64,000 bases of DNA, from contig QANY01004770.1 of assembly GCA_003255025.1 (NCBI GenBank), positions 2,843,891 through 2,907,890 on the forward strand, given 5' to 3'. The notes beneath the pieces are model-generated. The model saw only the letters and a program-made list of their open reading frames with translations. It made no database searches and was not told the origin of the DNA. Positions 22,854 through 36,341 of this stretch are shown here, in pieces. Each line of letters starts with the position of its first letter. Position 1 is the first letter of the stretch. Made by a program: the position numbers and the translations under genes. Origin of the DNA: Datisca glomerata (Eukaryota; Streptophyta; Magnoliopsida; Cucurbitales; Datiscaceae).

Positions 22854-25060
22854 ATGGATAAATTGTGGATGTTTATGGATAAAACATCTACAAATTATGA
22901 CATTGGGGTTGACAATTTTCTCAAGTATGTGATAGAGCATGGTAATGACCCTTGTTTCTACGTTGTCCATGTATGGAATGTGGGAATCTCAAACGTTTCA
23001 CTTTCTATGAGGTAATGAATCACTTATTCATTAATGGTATAGATCAAGGATATCAAACATGGGTGTGACATAGAGAATTAGATAATTCTAGAAAAAGTAA
23101 GTTTGGTATAAATGAAGGAAGAGAAAGATCACTTGTAGATATTGATGATTATGAATGTACTATAAATATGGTTGAAGCAGTAGAAGATTTTTATTTAGAT
23201 AATCCTAAGAAATTTGAAAAGATGCTTAATGACGCTGAGATTCCTTTTTACCCTTATTGTAAAAAGTTCACAAAATTATCTATATTAGTGAAATTGTATA
23301 ATTCAAAGGTTAAATATGGATGGAGTGACATAAATTTTTCAGATTTATTAAGTGTATTAGAGGAAATGCTTCTAGATGGCAATCAAATGCCCGTTTCATT
23401 CTACGAGGCTAAGAAAACCTTGTGTGCTTTAGGAATGAAGTATGAAAAAATACATGCATGTCCTAATAATTGCATTTTATGTAGAAGTGAGCATGTAGAA
23501 GCAATTGTTTAGCCTATGTGTGGTGTCTCGAGATGGAAACCATTTGAAGAATTTGTCAGGCGAGAAAAAAGGAGTGCCTGCAAAGATGTTATGGTATTTT
23601 CCTCCCATACCACGGTTTAAACGAATGTATAAGAGTATCCATATCGTAAAAAACTTGACATGACATGCTTATGATAGGGAAATATATGGTAAATTACATC
23701 ACATAACCGATTCTCCATCTTGGAAGATTATAGACCACAAATGGCCAGATTTCGTAGCTGAGCCAAGACACCTTTGGCCAGCTATTGCAGCAGATGAGAT
23801 AAATTCATTTAGTTCCCTTAGTAGTGAATATAATTGTTGACTTTTTATTATGGTGATATATAATCACCCTCCATGGTTATGCATGAAAACGGAAATACAT
23901 GATGCTGATATTGTTAATAGCTAGTCCTAAGCAACCAGGAAATGATATTGATGTTTATTTAGCACCTTTGATTGATGATGTTAAAGTTCTCTGGGAAGTG
24001 GGAAATGAGGTGTAGGATGCATATCAGGAAAAGAGTTTTACTCTAAGAGTAGCTTTAATGTGGACGATCAATGATTTTTCTGGATATGGAAACTTATGCG
24101 GATGCAGTGTTAAAAGTTATTATGCTTGTTCAATATGTGCAGAAGATACATTTTCTATTAGGCTAAAACACATAAAAAATGGATATATAGGACATAGAAG
24201 ATTTTTGCCACTCACACATACTTATAGAATGCAAAAAAAGACATTTGATGGTAATCAAGAGCTTAGAACAACTCATACACCTTTAAGTGGAAAACAAGTG
24301 TTGGAAAGAGTTGAGAAAGTTAGATTTACAATAGGAAAGAGGAATGTGAAGGAATCAGCGAAAGATGGATTGTCGAAATCTTATTGGAAGAAGAAATCAA
24401 TTTTCTTCAATCTAGAATATTGGAAAAGTTTACCTGTTCGACATTGTCTAATGTTATGCACATTGAAAAAATATTTGCATGAATATTATAGGAACATTGC
24501 TTGACATTTTGGGAAGATAAGAAATGGGCTATCTAGTCGTATGGATCTTGTGAAAATGGGCATTAGACCAGAATTGGCGCTAAAAGTCGATGAAAAAAAA
24601 AACAGTCATACACCCAGCTTGTTACAAATTATCAGGGCAAAAAAGAAGAAATTGTGCACTACATTAGCTAAAATAAAAGTTCCTAAAGGGTACAAATCAA
24701 ATTTTCAAAATTTGTTTTCTTTGAAAGATCTTAATATTAATGGGTTGATATCTCACGATTGTCATACATTAATGCAACATATACTCCCGTGACAATACAT
24801 GGATTATTACCAGATCATGTAGGATATACAATCACCAAACTTTGTTCATTCTTTAATGCAATTTGTAGTAAGGTTATAAATGTTATACAACTAGATGTAC
24901 TACAAAAAGAAATTGTTGTGACGTTATGTATTCACGAAAAAAATTTCCTCCCACATTCTTCACCATCACAATTCATCTCACTATGCACCTTGTTAGAGAG
25001 GTACAATTCTGTGGACTAGTTTACTTGCGGTGGATGTACCTATTTGAATGATATATGAAA
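22854..25060 (+). pseudogene. TNP2-type CACTA transposase, 3' part missing
   Basis: ATG 22854 gives MDKLWMFMDKTSTNYDIGVD and NFLKYVIEHGNDP, the Transposase-associated start, though its Cys motif is degraded. At 23168-23512 comes EAVEDFYLDNPKKFEKMLND and PFYPYCKKFTKLSILVKLYN. The TNP2 core follows, broken by several stops (WKIIDHKWPDFVAEPRHLWP, WTINDFSGYGNLCGC at 24058, KNGYIGHRRFLP). At 24541-25050 come MGIRPELALKV, LNINGLISHDCHTLMQHILP and the start of DUF4218 with LRWMY. The reading ends at the copia LTR at 25061. The rest of DUF4218 and all of DUF4216 are gone, except perhaps a final exon at 28468-28515. The enzyme would have cut the element ends. Confidence 0.88.
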
Positions 25061-27333
25061 TGCTGGTCGTCGTTGCTCGTGCACGACGGAAGCGTGGAGT
25101 CCTGTGGCCTTTTAAAAATTAAACTTATACTTAAAATCAAATATTTTAATAAAACAAAACTTGCGCAACGCCACGATAACCAAATAAAATATTTTATTGA
25201 AAACTCTTTTTCAACCAGTCAGGATTCATTATATATTTATAAGTTAAATCTATAACATACAATGTTAGGAATCATATACCTAGTGTAGTCTATATCAAGT
25301 GTCCTTGAAAAAACTGATTGATCCTCCATTCCCACGAAATCGCTCCAACAATCAGTAGACTGCGAGATCCACACCAATATTTCCCAGTCAATCCTCAACG
25401 TATAGGACGTATGTGGGCATGTAGAATATTACAAGACATTTTTCTATCTCTAGATGTTCTCAACACATGAGATTTAGAGATTTACTGAGAATGACTTTAG
25501 TGAGACGATTCTTTAAGAAAACATGATGATTATTCTTTTAGAGATTTGATTAACGTTTAATCGCAGAAGAAAATCTCCCCGACACCAATAGTGATATCAA
25601 TTCAACTTTTGATTGATGAACTGATGATCTGATAAACTGATTCTCTACTTTTCTTTTAACCACCAAGGCCATTAGAATAATATATGTATATATTCTAGAT
25701 AATGGCGTATCAGATTTTTAGGAATAAACTGAAATAATATTTAATTATAAAATTACCAATTATAGTTGGATCCGTTACAATTATGCACAATTGTAGTGCC
25801 ACATGGGACTACAGTGTGTCGTGAGCCACCATAGTGCCTCACGAGACCACTGTAGTGTCATATGACACTACAGTGTTACAAACTCACTATTACAGTGCCA
25901 CGTGACACCACAGTAGTTTATGTCAATTTTTTATACTCGATCAGTGATTGACACGTGTCAATGACTAAGAATTAAATATTTATTTTAATAAGATAATTAT
26001 CTATATTTCAGTTAACTCAAATTAACATATATGATTATCTCTATCAACAAACTTATCTGTTATTTCACAAATAACAGATTTAGTTGATTTAAATTATTAT
26101 CTAATAATAATTTAATTATCTAATTTCACATCTTAGATATTTTATCTCACTTATTGATAATTAAACCAAAATCGATAATTAATATTATATTAAATATATA
26201 AATAATTTAATTAATTAATTCTTAATTAACTAATTAACCACACATAATTATCTCATAATTATGTACATGCCCCTGAATAAAAATTCTTTTTGCAAGTGAG
26301 TCCTTTTCTCAGGTCTTAAAATATTCGCACCCTCTACAACGTGGTATAGAAGTGACATGAGTACCATGGACCTATAATCTTAAGCTCCAATAAACTAGAT
26401 TATAACTCTTTAATTAAATAATCTTATTTATTAATTTCATTATTACTCAACTGTAAATATGAAATTGCACTCTTAGAGATTATGGAATGTATTTACAGAG
26501 TATTCTCATGTAGTCAACTGACATAATCATTTCATGTAGTTGTGCCATTCAATTATTGGTTCGTAAAATAGAATTGGTCAAAATTACCATTTTACCCTTC
26601 TAATTACTTCTTGATCCTTAAGTACCATTAATCCACTAGTGAATGACTAATTTATAATCTTATTATAAATTTGGGCTCAACAAGCATTCAATTCCAGAAT
26701 TAACACTTAAAGGAACTAATATACGATCCGTTAGGAAAGTTTAGATTCTAAATCTTGTAAGATCATGTCCCCAGCCATCCACATCACTGAATCTCCACAA
26801 CAAAAGTCACTGACCTGATTAACAAACAGACCCTAACGAGTTAATCAAAAGATCCAGTAGACATGCATAGGAGTTCATGACTACTCAGGATTCAGACTGA
26901 TCTACATATGATCATCGAATTGATGTGTATTAAATTTTTATGATAAACGACACGTTAATAAAGATATTAATTCACATCGGTCCTATCATATATAATCTTA
27001 TTAAATAAAGTATTTTCACTAAGATGTCTATCCACATCAATGATCCGAATCTAGATCACATGCATTAATAATACTTAGTAAACCGTACTAGCAACTATTC
27101 ATTAAAAATTTCATACTTTAATATGTTACTGACAATTTCATTCATTATTTATGATCTTAATCCTCTCGTACTGATACAAGATCATAGTCTCATTAATGAA
27201 TATGAAATTTTTAGATATTTATATGACTTATTCAACAATAATTTAAAAGAACAATTATAACAAAAATGTAAATCTTCTTTAAATTTCATATCAAAATGTC
27301 AATACACATGTTTTGAGGGCATAACCCCCTACA
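25061..27333 (-). repeat. Copia LTR (about 2.3 kb) inserted in CACTA-2
   Basis: On the minus strand the LTR begins TGTAGGGGGTTATGCCCTC, just after the purine-rich GACAAGTGGGAGG, and ends CGACGACCAGCA at 25061. It includes TCTAGAGATAGAAAAATG, TTCTACATGCCCACATACG and GACTCCACGCTTCCGTCGTG. The junction with the TNP2 frame at 25060 is sharp. Because only one LTR is present, no target duplication can be tested. Confidence 0.75.
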
Positions 27334-27339
27334 ACCTCC

Positions 27340-28196
27340 CACTTGTCCTAAAGAAAATTTGGCATCTCTCTTAATCTCATGTTACACACATGACCCTTAA
27401 ATGACTTCATAGGAAGTGTCTTTTAAAATGATCAGCCACATTCTATTCCGATGCTATCTTCATAACAGTCATATCCACTCGATGTACGACCTCTCTTACA
27501 AGATGATATTTCCTCTCTATGTGCTTGACTCTCTTGTGACTCCTCGGTTCCTTGGAATTTGCTACCGTCCCACTATTATCATAGTACATGATCAGTGGTT
27601 GTCCATATCTGGAACTACTTTCAGATTAGAATAGAACTTTCTGAGCCATACCGCCTCTTTCGTGACTTCACAAGCTGCTATATATTCGCCTTCCATAGTG
27701 GAATTTGTAATGCTGGATTGTTTAGTACTTCTTTATACTACAGCTCCTCCACCTAGGGTGAATACTGATCTAGATGTCAACTTTTGACTATCTCTATCTG
27801 ATTGAAAATAAGAATCAGTATATCTAGTGGGGTTCATGTCTCCACCTGAATAAATAATCATATAGTTTCTCATTCTCCTAAGATACTTGAGAACGTGCTT
27901 TACTGCAATCCAGTATTCCAAACCTGGATTTGATTGATAACGACTGACAATTCTCACTGCATAGTAGATGTCCGGTCTCGTACACAACATGACATACATG
28001 AGACTTCCAACTGTTGATGTATAGGAAAGCTTTCTCATATTCTCTTCCTCTTGTGGTGTCTTAGGACGTTGTTCCTTGGAGAGGACAATTTTATGTCTAG
28101 TCAGTTGTTGACATTTCTTGGAATTCTCCATAGATAATCTCTCTAGCACCTTATCAATATAAGATGCCTGAAAAAGTGTCAAGAACTTGTTCTCGA
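27340..28196 (-). pseudogene. Copia pol fragment: end of reverse transcriptase and RNase H
   Basis: The minus-strand reading starts abruptly at about 28196 with FQASYIDKVLERLSMENSKK and proceeds through SYTSTVGSLMYVMLCTRPDI, RIVSRYQSNPGLEYWIAVKH and LKYLRRMRNYM to FTLGGGAVV. After a TAG replacing the expected Trp it continues STMEGEYIAACEVTKEAVWL, the RNase H region of copia pol. More stops follow before the purine tract at 27340. Everything upstream (gag, protease, integrase, most of RT) and the 5' LTR are missing. The fragment therefore probably remains from a deletion that also removed the 3' half of the CACTA-2 transposase. Confidence 0.88.
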
Positions 28197-29017
28197 TCAA
28201 ATGGAGAAGATACTGTGATTATTGAAGGTATTACATGTAACTATGTTGTGTGGTTAGTATGATATTGGTGCGTTTATAATCTGTTTAACTTTGTATGTTT
28301 TATCTTTTACTTAGGGTTAAACTAAATAATTTATAATTCAACACATGACTGGATAACGATGCAGTAAATATCAAATCAACAAAACATGTATGAATGACAA
28401 CTTTCAATACTCTTTTACTTTACTTTGTAATAAATTGATGGTTTAAACCAACCTTTATTTTTTGCAGGGTTCAACAACTAAGCAGATCAATTTGGGAGCA
28501 ACTAGAACAACTTAAAGAAGTTTTCAAAGTTTATTAGTTTCAAGGTTTTTGTAATTAATTACGTTATTTGTTTTTTCTGGTCTACAATGTTAGAAATTTT
28601 GAAGATAATCATATTGTATGCATTGAAGAGTTATATTGTCTGCTGAGATATTGGTGATGTTTTTATGTTTTCATTAATTGTTCAATTCCAATTGGTTGGC
28701 TTAATTATATTTTAGATAAATTTAAAAATATATATAATCACAGACGATGGTTTGTAGACATACCATCGTAAAACTATAACAAAAATGATAGTTTTGAAAA
28801 TTAAATAAAAAAAATAAATTATAAACAACGACGATGGTCTCTCTAGACACCATCGTTAAAAACCACGACGGTGCCTAGAACAACCGTTGTCCTTTTTACC
28901 CATCGTAAAAAATATGTGATCTTTTACAACACCTTTTAAGACGACGATGTTTACCCATCGTCTTTGATTTTTAATGACGAAAAATCTCCGTTGTTAAAAA
29001 ATAGTTTTGTAGTAGTG
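28197..29017 (+). other. Right end of CACTA-2
   Basis: Holds a possible last exon at 28468-28515, from a TGCAG acceptor to TAA (GSTTKQINLGATRTT). It is followed by a subterminal array of ACGATGG / CCATCGT motifs at 28740-29000 and the terminal repeat. The exon may belong to the transposase; this is inferred from position. Confidence 0.5.
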
Positions 29018-29020
29018 ATA

Positions 29021-31143
29021 TTGCGAATCGTGGAGCTAAATTAAGTCAAGTGGTAATTAAGCAAGATGTGGACTTAAGCATGATCCTTAGTTACAAGAAA
29101 TCAGACTATTCACGTTATGTTTAATTATATGAATTGGGTGTCATGTGTATATGTTTCATCACACATGGGGTGCTATCTATATTTATTTTTCATCACTGAC
29201 TACATTTATGGCATGTGGATGCATATCATTATATTTGTTTACTTATTTGGTACTCCCCAGTTCTCACTCTCCCACAGTTGATTATGATATAAGTGATAAC
29301 AAACAATGGAATTGAGAGACTGTTATAACTAGTGAACTTAGTGAACTATCAAGAATTCTAGTTTATGTTTTGCTATAAGATTTCAGAAAAAGATTTCGTT
29401 ATCCTTTAGTTATTTAAAAAGTTTATTAATTATTATGCTTTCCCATGAACAAGTTCAAGTTTGGGATTTCATTAATTATGATTTTCTTCTCATGTTAACT
29501 TGATTATGAAAGTTTAATAAGATTTCTTGGGGTTGTTTTAAATAAATATTTATGATGATTTGTCACTTCTACCATCTAATGATAAAGATTTTTTATTAGA
29601 GTAAAATTAGAAGTTTCAATTTTGGATTTTTTAAATTAGGGTTTCATTGACATTAGGGATTTTTAAATTGCGAAATTGGGTAAAAAGTTAATCCTCAGCA
29701 GTTACAGAAAAGCTCTCATAGTCTCTAGAAAAAAAAAACGTTGTTAGGTCTACATTGTGGAATAGTGTTCTACACTTTGGTAATGGGACCCAATTTGAGA
29801 AAGAACGTACATGATGGAAATCAGAGTCAAGACATGAAGCAATGCACGAAAGGTCTGAATTCAATTCTTCCGTTTAAAGCTAATCGAGAATGATCCAAAG
29901 TTTTGGGTATAAGTTGGCCAATTGGTACCATGTCAAGTATGCTGTCATCAATCATTTATATGATCCAGTTGAATCACTTCTTATATATTTGAGCTTGATG
30001 GTCAATTAAATTGTGATAAACTCATTGGAGTAATCGACACAGCTAAGTTTGTTTGAGATACATAAAATGCCCAGAAAAACTTATAGTAGAAGTAATCTAT
30101 CATATGATAGATTTTATTGATTATTATTTATATTTTATTATCCAAGTAATATCATACTTTAACATGATTGAAAATTGTAAGTTTAAATTAGACAAACAAT
30201 ATAGATACTACTCGGTAAATAAGTTGAGGTAAGTGAATTCATTGATATGAATATAAGTATAGCATGTGTTGATGGTGAAATCTCAGCTGCAGGGAGATAT
30301 GATGTCAGTGATCTTAGTGTCACTCATCTAACTTACAAATGAGGAATGTAACAAGAAGACCGCGGAGATATGGTTTTCTTTTAGCTCTTAGAATCTTAAG
30401 TCAGCTTTTCGTTTAAATACAAGAGAGCACAAGTGTGTAAAAATGGTGGCGGTTGCATATTGATTCAATGTCATTTACTCATATAGTTGAAGTGTTGGAG
30501 TTGTCCTCGTTCTAACCAATGTGGCTGTGGGATCATCCCACCAATCCCGTTTGTCCCTAGTACAATAATCTAACTCCAATTCATTCTTATTGGCCCAAAT
30601 CTTGTACGGTTTGTGTTGACATGAGGTGATTCAGTCAGTCCATCATGACGTATTACATTGTCTAGAACTCTTCTCATCCTTATTGGAGTAATCGCATTTG
30701 ATGTGCTTGATGATTGGCTCCTCGGGTGGAGCACAGGGAATCAACATGATTGACTTTTCAGGTTCTGATTGAACACCTTAGTTACGAGAACTTCAGCCCA
30801 AGCTCTTTGGCAAGCATGGGTATAGCTCGGCCAATCACCATGAACTCATGAGTTTAATTGGGACTGACTAAAGAGTTCCTTGTCCCTATCTCTGTCTTTG
30901 GTCACTTTGGGCACCTTAGTCTTCGACCTGCTTCTTGAGCGTGTGTGAGCACGCTCCTAAGCCCTCAAGATACAAGAATAACAAGATATACGTATAACAA
31001 TATGTATCTTAGTATGCTATATTAATCGATTTGAGAAATATATTTGTTGATTAGCATATTAATATTTATTTGTGATTACGCACATAGTTGACAAGGTTCA
31101 CGTTAATAAATGTGATAGGCGTCAAAATCAGACTGTGATTAGT
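29021..31143. other. Unclassified non-coding DNA
   Basis: I see no protein motif, terminal repeat or tandem repeat. The stretch 30440-30960 is less AT-rich and has short open pieces on the minus strand that match no family I know. It could be a decayed retroelement. Confidence 0.3.
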
Positions 31144-32302
31144 TGTGGACAAAACCGAACATGCACACACCATGCATAATTAAGTTTTCATATTCAACCG
31201 CTTTTAGGTGAGACCTACTACGTAAAAGTGTACGGTCTTTGGATATTTAAGTTCTACTCCGTGAGTACATCAAAATCGACTATTAATTTGTAAAAATTGG
31301 ATTTGGGATGAATGTAAACTTATCTTCCAAAGTGAGCTAAATGAGAATGGAAAAATAGGAGGGAATTGTAGAAATGTCACATTAGAAAGGGAGGAAATGC
31401 TAGAGTTGTATATATTGATATGCTAGTATCAAGAGTGGTATCTTGATAAGGCTAAACATTCTCTTTATATGGTCTATTTCTAAATAGGCCAATGTGTTGT
31501 ATTTTTCTCTAGATTTATTTTTCCTTCTCATAGAAAACTCAAAGAATGTGTTGTGTTTTGCTCCATACTTATGGAGTATAGAATATTCTTGTAAATTAAG
31601 GTCAAAAAATATTTTCTATTTTTACAAATTAAATCAAAAAGGTTTTGGACCTAATTTTTTTTATTAAATGGCCTTTTAATGGTCAAATACCATTTATTAC
31701 ACACCTCTCCCATGAGTAGTATAAAATGATGTCTTCCCCTCCTCATTTACACACCAAAGAAGCTTTCAAGCTCTCTTTTACTCTCAAAATTTGTTCTCCA
31801 CGTTTTTGCTTATTTTTCTTCAAATTTTCTTGGTCGGTTTTTTGTTCGGTCAGATTCTGTTTCAGTTTGATCCGATTTGGTTTATTTTCGATTCCATCAA
31901 CGGTTTCATTTTCATGTTCGAGTCTTGGTTTTGCATCGTTACTCTGGTGGTAGAATTCTGACAAGCCAGTTCGATCAAGGTAGTGAAGTTGGGTGCTTTT
32001 CAGCTGCCTCAAACTGTTTTATCTTGAGAAATATACATTGTTTTCAACCTTATTACCATAAGTGAGAGGTATAACTGTTTTAAGAAAACTGTGCAAACAT
32101 GACTAGGTTTGATTTCTTATTATTTCGTTAATTTGTCTGTATTGTTTTGACATTAGTAAATAAAGTCTTTACATTTTGTAACTACAGTATTTACATTACC
32201 TTTCGTAATTTTATTTTTTACCTCTCATAAATAATTTTTTACATATTGTTGTATTATTATAATTTTCATTTAATTTTATAATGTAAAACACTATTTCAAA
32301 CA
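31144..32302 (+). repeat. Copia-1 5' LTR
   Basis: Starts TGTGGACAAAACC and ends ATTTCAAACA. The TATA box TATAAAA is at 31720-31726, matching the TATAAAAAG of the other LTR. Small open frames in the transcribed part are chance. Confidence 0.78.
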
Positions 32303-32737
32303 ATCTTATAAAAGTTGCTTCTATACAAGTTATTGCATTATAGGATTAATTTTTTGAAATTAATTTGGTTTTCAAAAGTTATCCAAAAATAAAAAGTTAT
32401 TTGGAAATTAATTTGGGTTTTTTCAACCTAAAAAATTTATTTTAAATATTCTTCAAAATTTTGAAACTGGAAGTAACTATACAGAAAAATTCTTTCTAGG
32501 AAATTAGAATTTAATTGAACTCGTCCCTCCAATTACTTGGGAACTGAATATTGTTGAGAGGGCTGGTTCTGGATTGGGTCTAAGAACTCGACTAGTTCGC
32601 CTTAACAATTATCTGTAAAAGCGTATTTGGTTTATTTTGGAAAATATTGGAAAAATTAGCATATTTTCATCTTCGAGAAAATAGAATAATTTTTAAAGTG
32701 TTGATACACTTCTGGTTTATATTTCAGATAATGAAAT

Positions 32738-35700
32738 ATGACAATTGAAACCAACAACAATGTCGCAGCGAACCATGTTAGAGAAAACCAACGGTTGAAC
32801 CCTACAGTTGGGACTCAAATGGTAAATCTGGGTGTGTAGAACCCTGTTGTGACCCCTGTAGCCAGTATGACATCAATACCTATGCCTATTTCTCATGGAG
32901 AGAAACTTGAGAAATTTAACGGTTTGAATTTCAAAGGGTGGCAACAAAATATGTTATCCTACCTGGCAAGTTGAATCTGGAAAAATGCTTGACTAGAGAA
33001 GCTCCTCCGCTCAATGATGATGAGTAGGAATTTCAAACGATTCGCATTATTGATGCTTGAAAACATTTTGATTATTTATATAGAAATTGCATAATAAATG
33101 GTATTGCTGATTCTTTGTAAAATGTTTATTCTGACAAGAAAACAAGAAATGAGCTATGAGAATATCTTAAATGACAGCACACGACTGCGGATGCAGGTGC
33201 TAAGAAATTTATCGTCGCCCGCTTTCTAGAGTTTAAAATGGGGGATTCCAAAATGATAATAAGTCTAATGCAAGAACTTCAAATTATCCTGCATGAGATT
33301 CATACTGAGGGAATGATGTTGAGTGAATCATTTCAAGTGGCTTGTATTATTGAGAAATTGCCTCCTAGATGGAAAGATTTCAAGAATTATCTCAAGCATA
33401 AACGAAAGGAAATGAGCATCAATGATCTTATTATTCGATTTCGAATCGAAGAAGATAATAAGCTATCCGAAAGAAGAGGGCCAAACCATGTTGTTGCAGC
33501 AAAGGCTAATATTGTGGAGCATGTCAAGGTTTTATGACCAAGAAGACCAACAACAAAGGAAATGGTCCAAACAAGCTAGGACCTAAAGGAGGGGTTTCTA
33601 GGAAACCAAAGTTCCAAGGAAATTGCTACAATTATGACATGTTGGGTTACAAATTGTCTTAGTGTAGACTGTCTAAGAGAAATAAAGAGGCTAATGTGAT
33701 TGACAACATTGCTTGAGACATTTCTGATATCAACCTCTCAGCAGTGATTTCTGAGGTCAACATGGTTAGATCAAATCTAAAGGAATGGTGGATTGACACT
33801 AGAGCTATCCGTCATGTGTGTTCTGGCCGTGGGATGGAGAGAAGCTGTTCATGGAGAACTCGGCCACCTCTGAGATCAAAGGCCAATGAAACATGGTGTT
33901 GAATATGAGTTCTGGGAAGGAATTGACTCTGAACAATGCACTGTATGTACCTGAAATCTGAAAGAATTTTGTGTTTGGTTTAGTGTTGAATAACCATAGA
34001 TTTCGTATGGCATTTGAGTCAAACAAAATTATTTTGTCTAAGAGCAGAATATATGTTGGTAAGGGTTATATGAGTGATGGAATAACCATGGATTTCGTAT
34101 GCACAAAATACCGTTACGTATATTTGCTAAAGAGTAAGGATGAAACTATAGAAAAGTTTATTCTTTATAAAAATGAAGTTGAGAATTAACTCAATAAGAA
34201 AATTAAGGTGCTAAGAAGTGATAGGGGTGGTGAGTATGAATCGTCATCTGTTGAGATTTGTGCGCAACATGAGATTATACATGAAACCACAACACCTTAT
34301 TCACCTCAATCTAATGGTGTTGTTGAGCGTAAAAATTATACACTAAAAGAAATGATGAATGCATTATTGATCGGTTCTGGCTTACCTCAGAACATGTAGG
34401 GAGAAGTCGTTTTGACGGCTAACTATCTTTTGAATAAGATACTAAAAAAGAAAGAGGATAAGACCCCATATGAGTTATGAATAGGTAAAAAATCTTCATA
34501 CAAATACTTACGAATGTGGGGATGTCTCACTAAGATGATGATACCTACACCTAAAAAGATAAAAATAGGACCAAAAATTGTTGATTGCATTTTTCTTGGC
34601 CATGCAAATAACATTGGTGCGTATCGGTTCCTTGTGTATGAATCTAGCAATCCTAAGATTCATAAGAATACAATAATGGAATCTAGCAATGCATCATTCT
34701 TTGAACATATATTTCCTTACAAATTTAAGGAAGAGCCAAGCTCTTCAAAAAGTCTTATTGAGACTATTGATGAAGAAGATCGTCTGGACCAAGATGAAAA
34801 GGTCAAGATAGAACCTAGAAGGAGTAAAAGAGTAAGGAAAGAAAAGTATTTTGGTCCTGATTTTCTAACTTATATGATTGAAAGTGAACTAAGAACTTTC
34901 AATGAAGTTGTGACTCCAATGAAGGTCAATTTTGGAAAGAGACCATTAAAAGTGAATTGATTCAATTTTACAAAATCATACTTGGGAATTAGTGGATCTT
35001 CCACCTGGTTGTAAACCTTTGGATTCTAAGTGGATTTTCAAATGAAAAATGAAAGTTGATGGATGAATTAATAAATACAAGGCTAGGATTATAACTAAAG
35101 GCTACAGACAGAAGGAAGGTCTTGATTATTTTGATATATATTCTCCGGTGTTGAGAATAAACTACATTAGGATGGTACTTGCAATCGCAGCTTTGCAAAA
35201 TCTTGAAGTACATCAAATGAATGTGAAAATAGCCTTTCTAAATGAAGATTTAGTGGAAGAAATCTACATGGAACAACTGAAAGGGTTTTTCACTCCTATG
35301 CAAGGAAAGAAAGTCTGTAAATTAGTCATCATTGTATCGTTTGAAACAAGCACCAAAATAATGACATGAGAAATTTGACAGTCACATTATGTCAATTTGA
35401 TTCAAAATCAATGAATGTGATCAAATGTATCTATGTTAAAGATACAAATAATGGATATGTCATTGTGTGTTTATATGTTGATGATAAGTTTATTGTTGTG
35501 AGTAATGATAAAATGATCAAATCTACGAAAGTTATGTTAAAATATAGATTTGATATGGAAGACATGAGACTTGCTAATGTTAATGGGAATAAAAATCAAA
35601 AGAACTTCAGATGGGCTTATTTTAAGTCAGTCCCATTACGTAGATTCTATTCTTGGAAAATTTAGCAAAGATGACATTGGTGAATAAAAAACACCGATGG

Positions 35701-36341
35701 ATACAAGGTACATTTGTCCAAGAATAAATGTGAGACTATCTCTCAAGTAGAATACTCTAGAGTGATAGGTAGCTTAATATACTTGATGAGCTGACAAGAC
35801 ATGATATAGCCTATACAGTGAGTAAACTATGTAGATTCACGAGTAATCTTGAAGCTGAACATTGGAAAGTCATTGTGAGAGTATTGAGGTACTTACGATA
35901 TACTCGGAGTTATGGATTACACAATTTAAGATATCCAGCGGTCCTAGAAGGATATACTGATGCAAATTGGATATCTGATAAGACAATTATAGCTAGATCA
36001 CTATGGAATATGAGCTTAGAGCTTTATATAAATTTGAGGACGAGACTGAGTGGCTACACCACTTCCTAGAGGATATTCCTATATGGACAAAGCCTATGCC
36101 ACCAATATGCGTACATTGTGATAGTCAAAGTGCTATTGGAAGAGCAGAAAGTAATATGTATAATGGTAAGTCTAGACACATTCATCGTAGACATAATACC
36201 ATTAAACAACTACTCTTGACAGGGGTTATCACTCTTGATTATGTGAAGTCAAATGATAACATTACAGATCCATTAACTAAAGAGTTAAATCAAGAGTTAG
36301 TTGAAAATTCATCGATGGGAATGAGACTAAAGCCCATGTAA
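32738..36341 (+). pseudogene. Copia-1 gag-pol polyprotein, multiply interrupted
   Basis: Gag starts at ATG 32738 (MTIETNNNVAANHVRENQ), with KFNGLNFKGWQQNMLSYLA and SFQVACIIEKLPPRWKDFKN (33330 on). The zinc knuckle near 33620 is degraded: CYNYDMLGY has lost a Cys and the His. The protease site near 33795 reads WWIDTRAIRHVCSG, so the expected Asp-Thr-Gly has become Asp-Thr-Arg. Integrase core is at 34208-34400 (LRSDRGGEYESSSVEICAQH, SPQSNGVVERKNYTLKEMMN) and its C-terminal part at 34514-34960. Reverse transcriptase is at 35020-35660, with CLYVDDKFIVVSND keeping YVDD. RNase H is at 35818-36341 ([30 protein letters not shown]). The order gag-PR-INT-RT-RH is that of Ty1/copia. Stops and frameshifts occur in every domain. 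Confidence 0.92.

Larger units (their letters stand above)
17146..29017 (+). mobile_element. CACTA-2: large nested CACTA transposon
   Basis: The left end CATTACTACAATATTG pairs with the right end, read on the minus strand, CACTACTACAAAACTA. The target duplication ATA is at 17143-17145 and 29018-29020. Both ends carry arrays of ACGACGG / CCCGTCGTT-type motifs (17170-17470 and 18690-18830 on the left; 28740-29010 on the right). Inside are a hAT element (17476-18683), a TNPA-like/Ulp1 gene (19806-22245), an internal motif array (22290-22560), a TNP2 transposase (22854-25060) and a truncated copia (25061-28196). The 11.9-kb span is about 8.4 kb without the two insertions. Both genes are broken. 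Confidence 0.9.

Noticed and set aside
30440..30960. Less AT-rich stretch with open pieces on the minus strand
   Set aside because: No motif, start or splice logic could be found, so no gene was called.
31726..32065. Overlapping open frames in the copia-1 5' LTR
   Set aside because: They lie wholly inside an LTR and recur, altered, in the 3' LTR. LTRs do not normally code.
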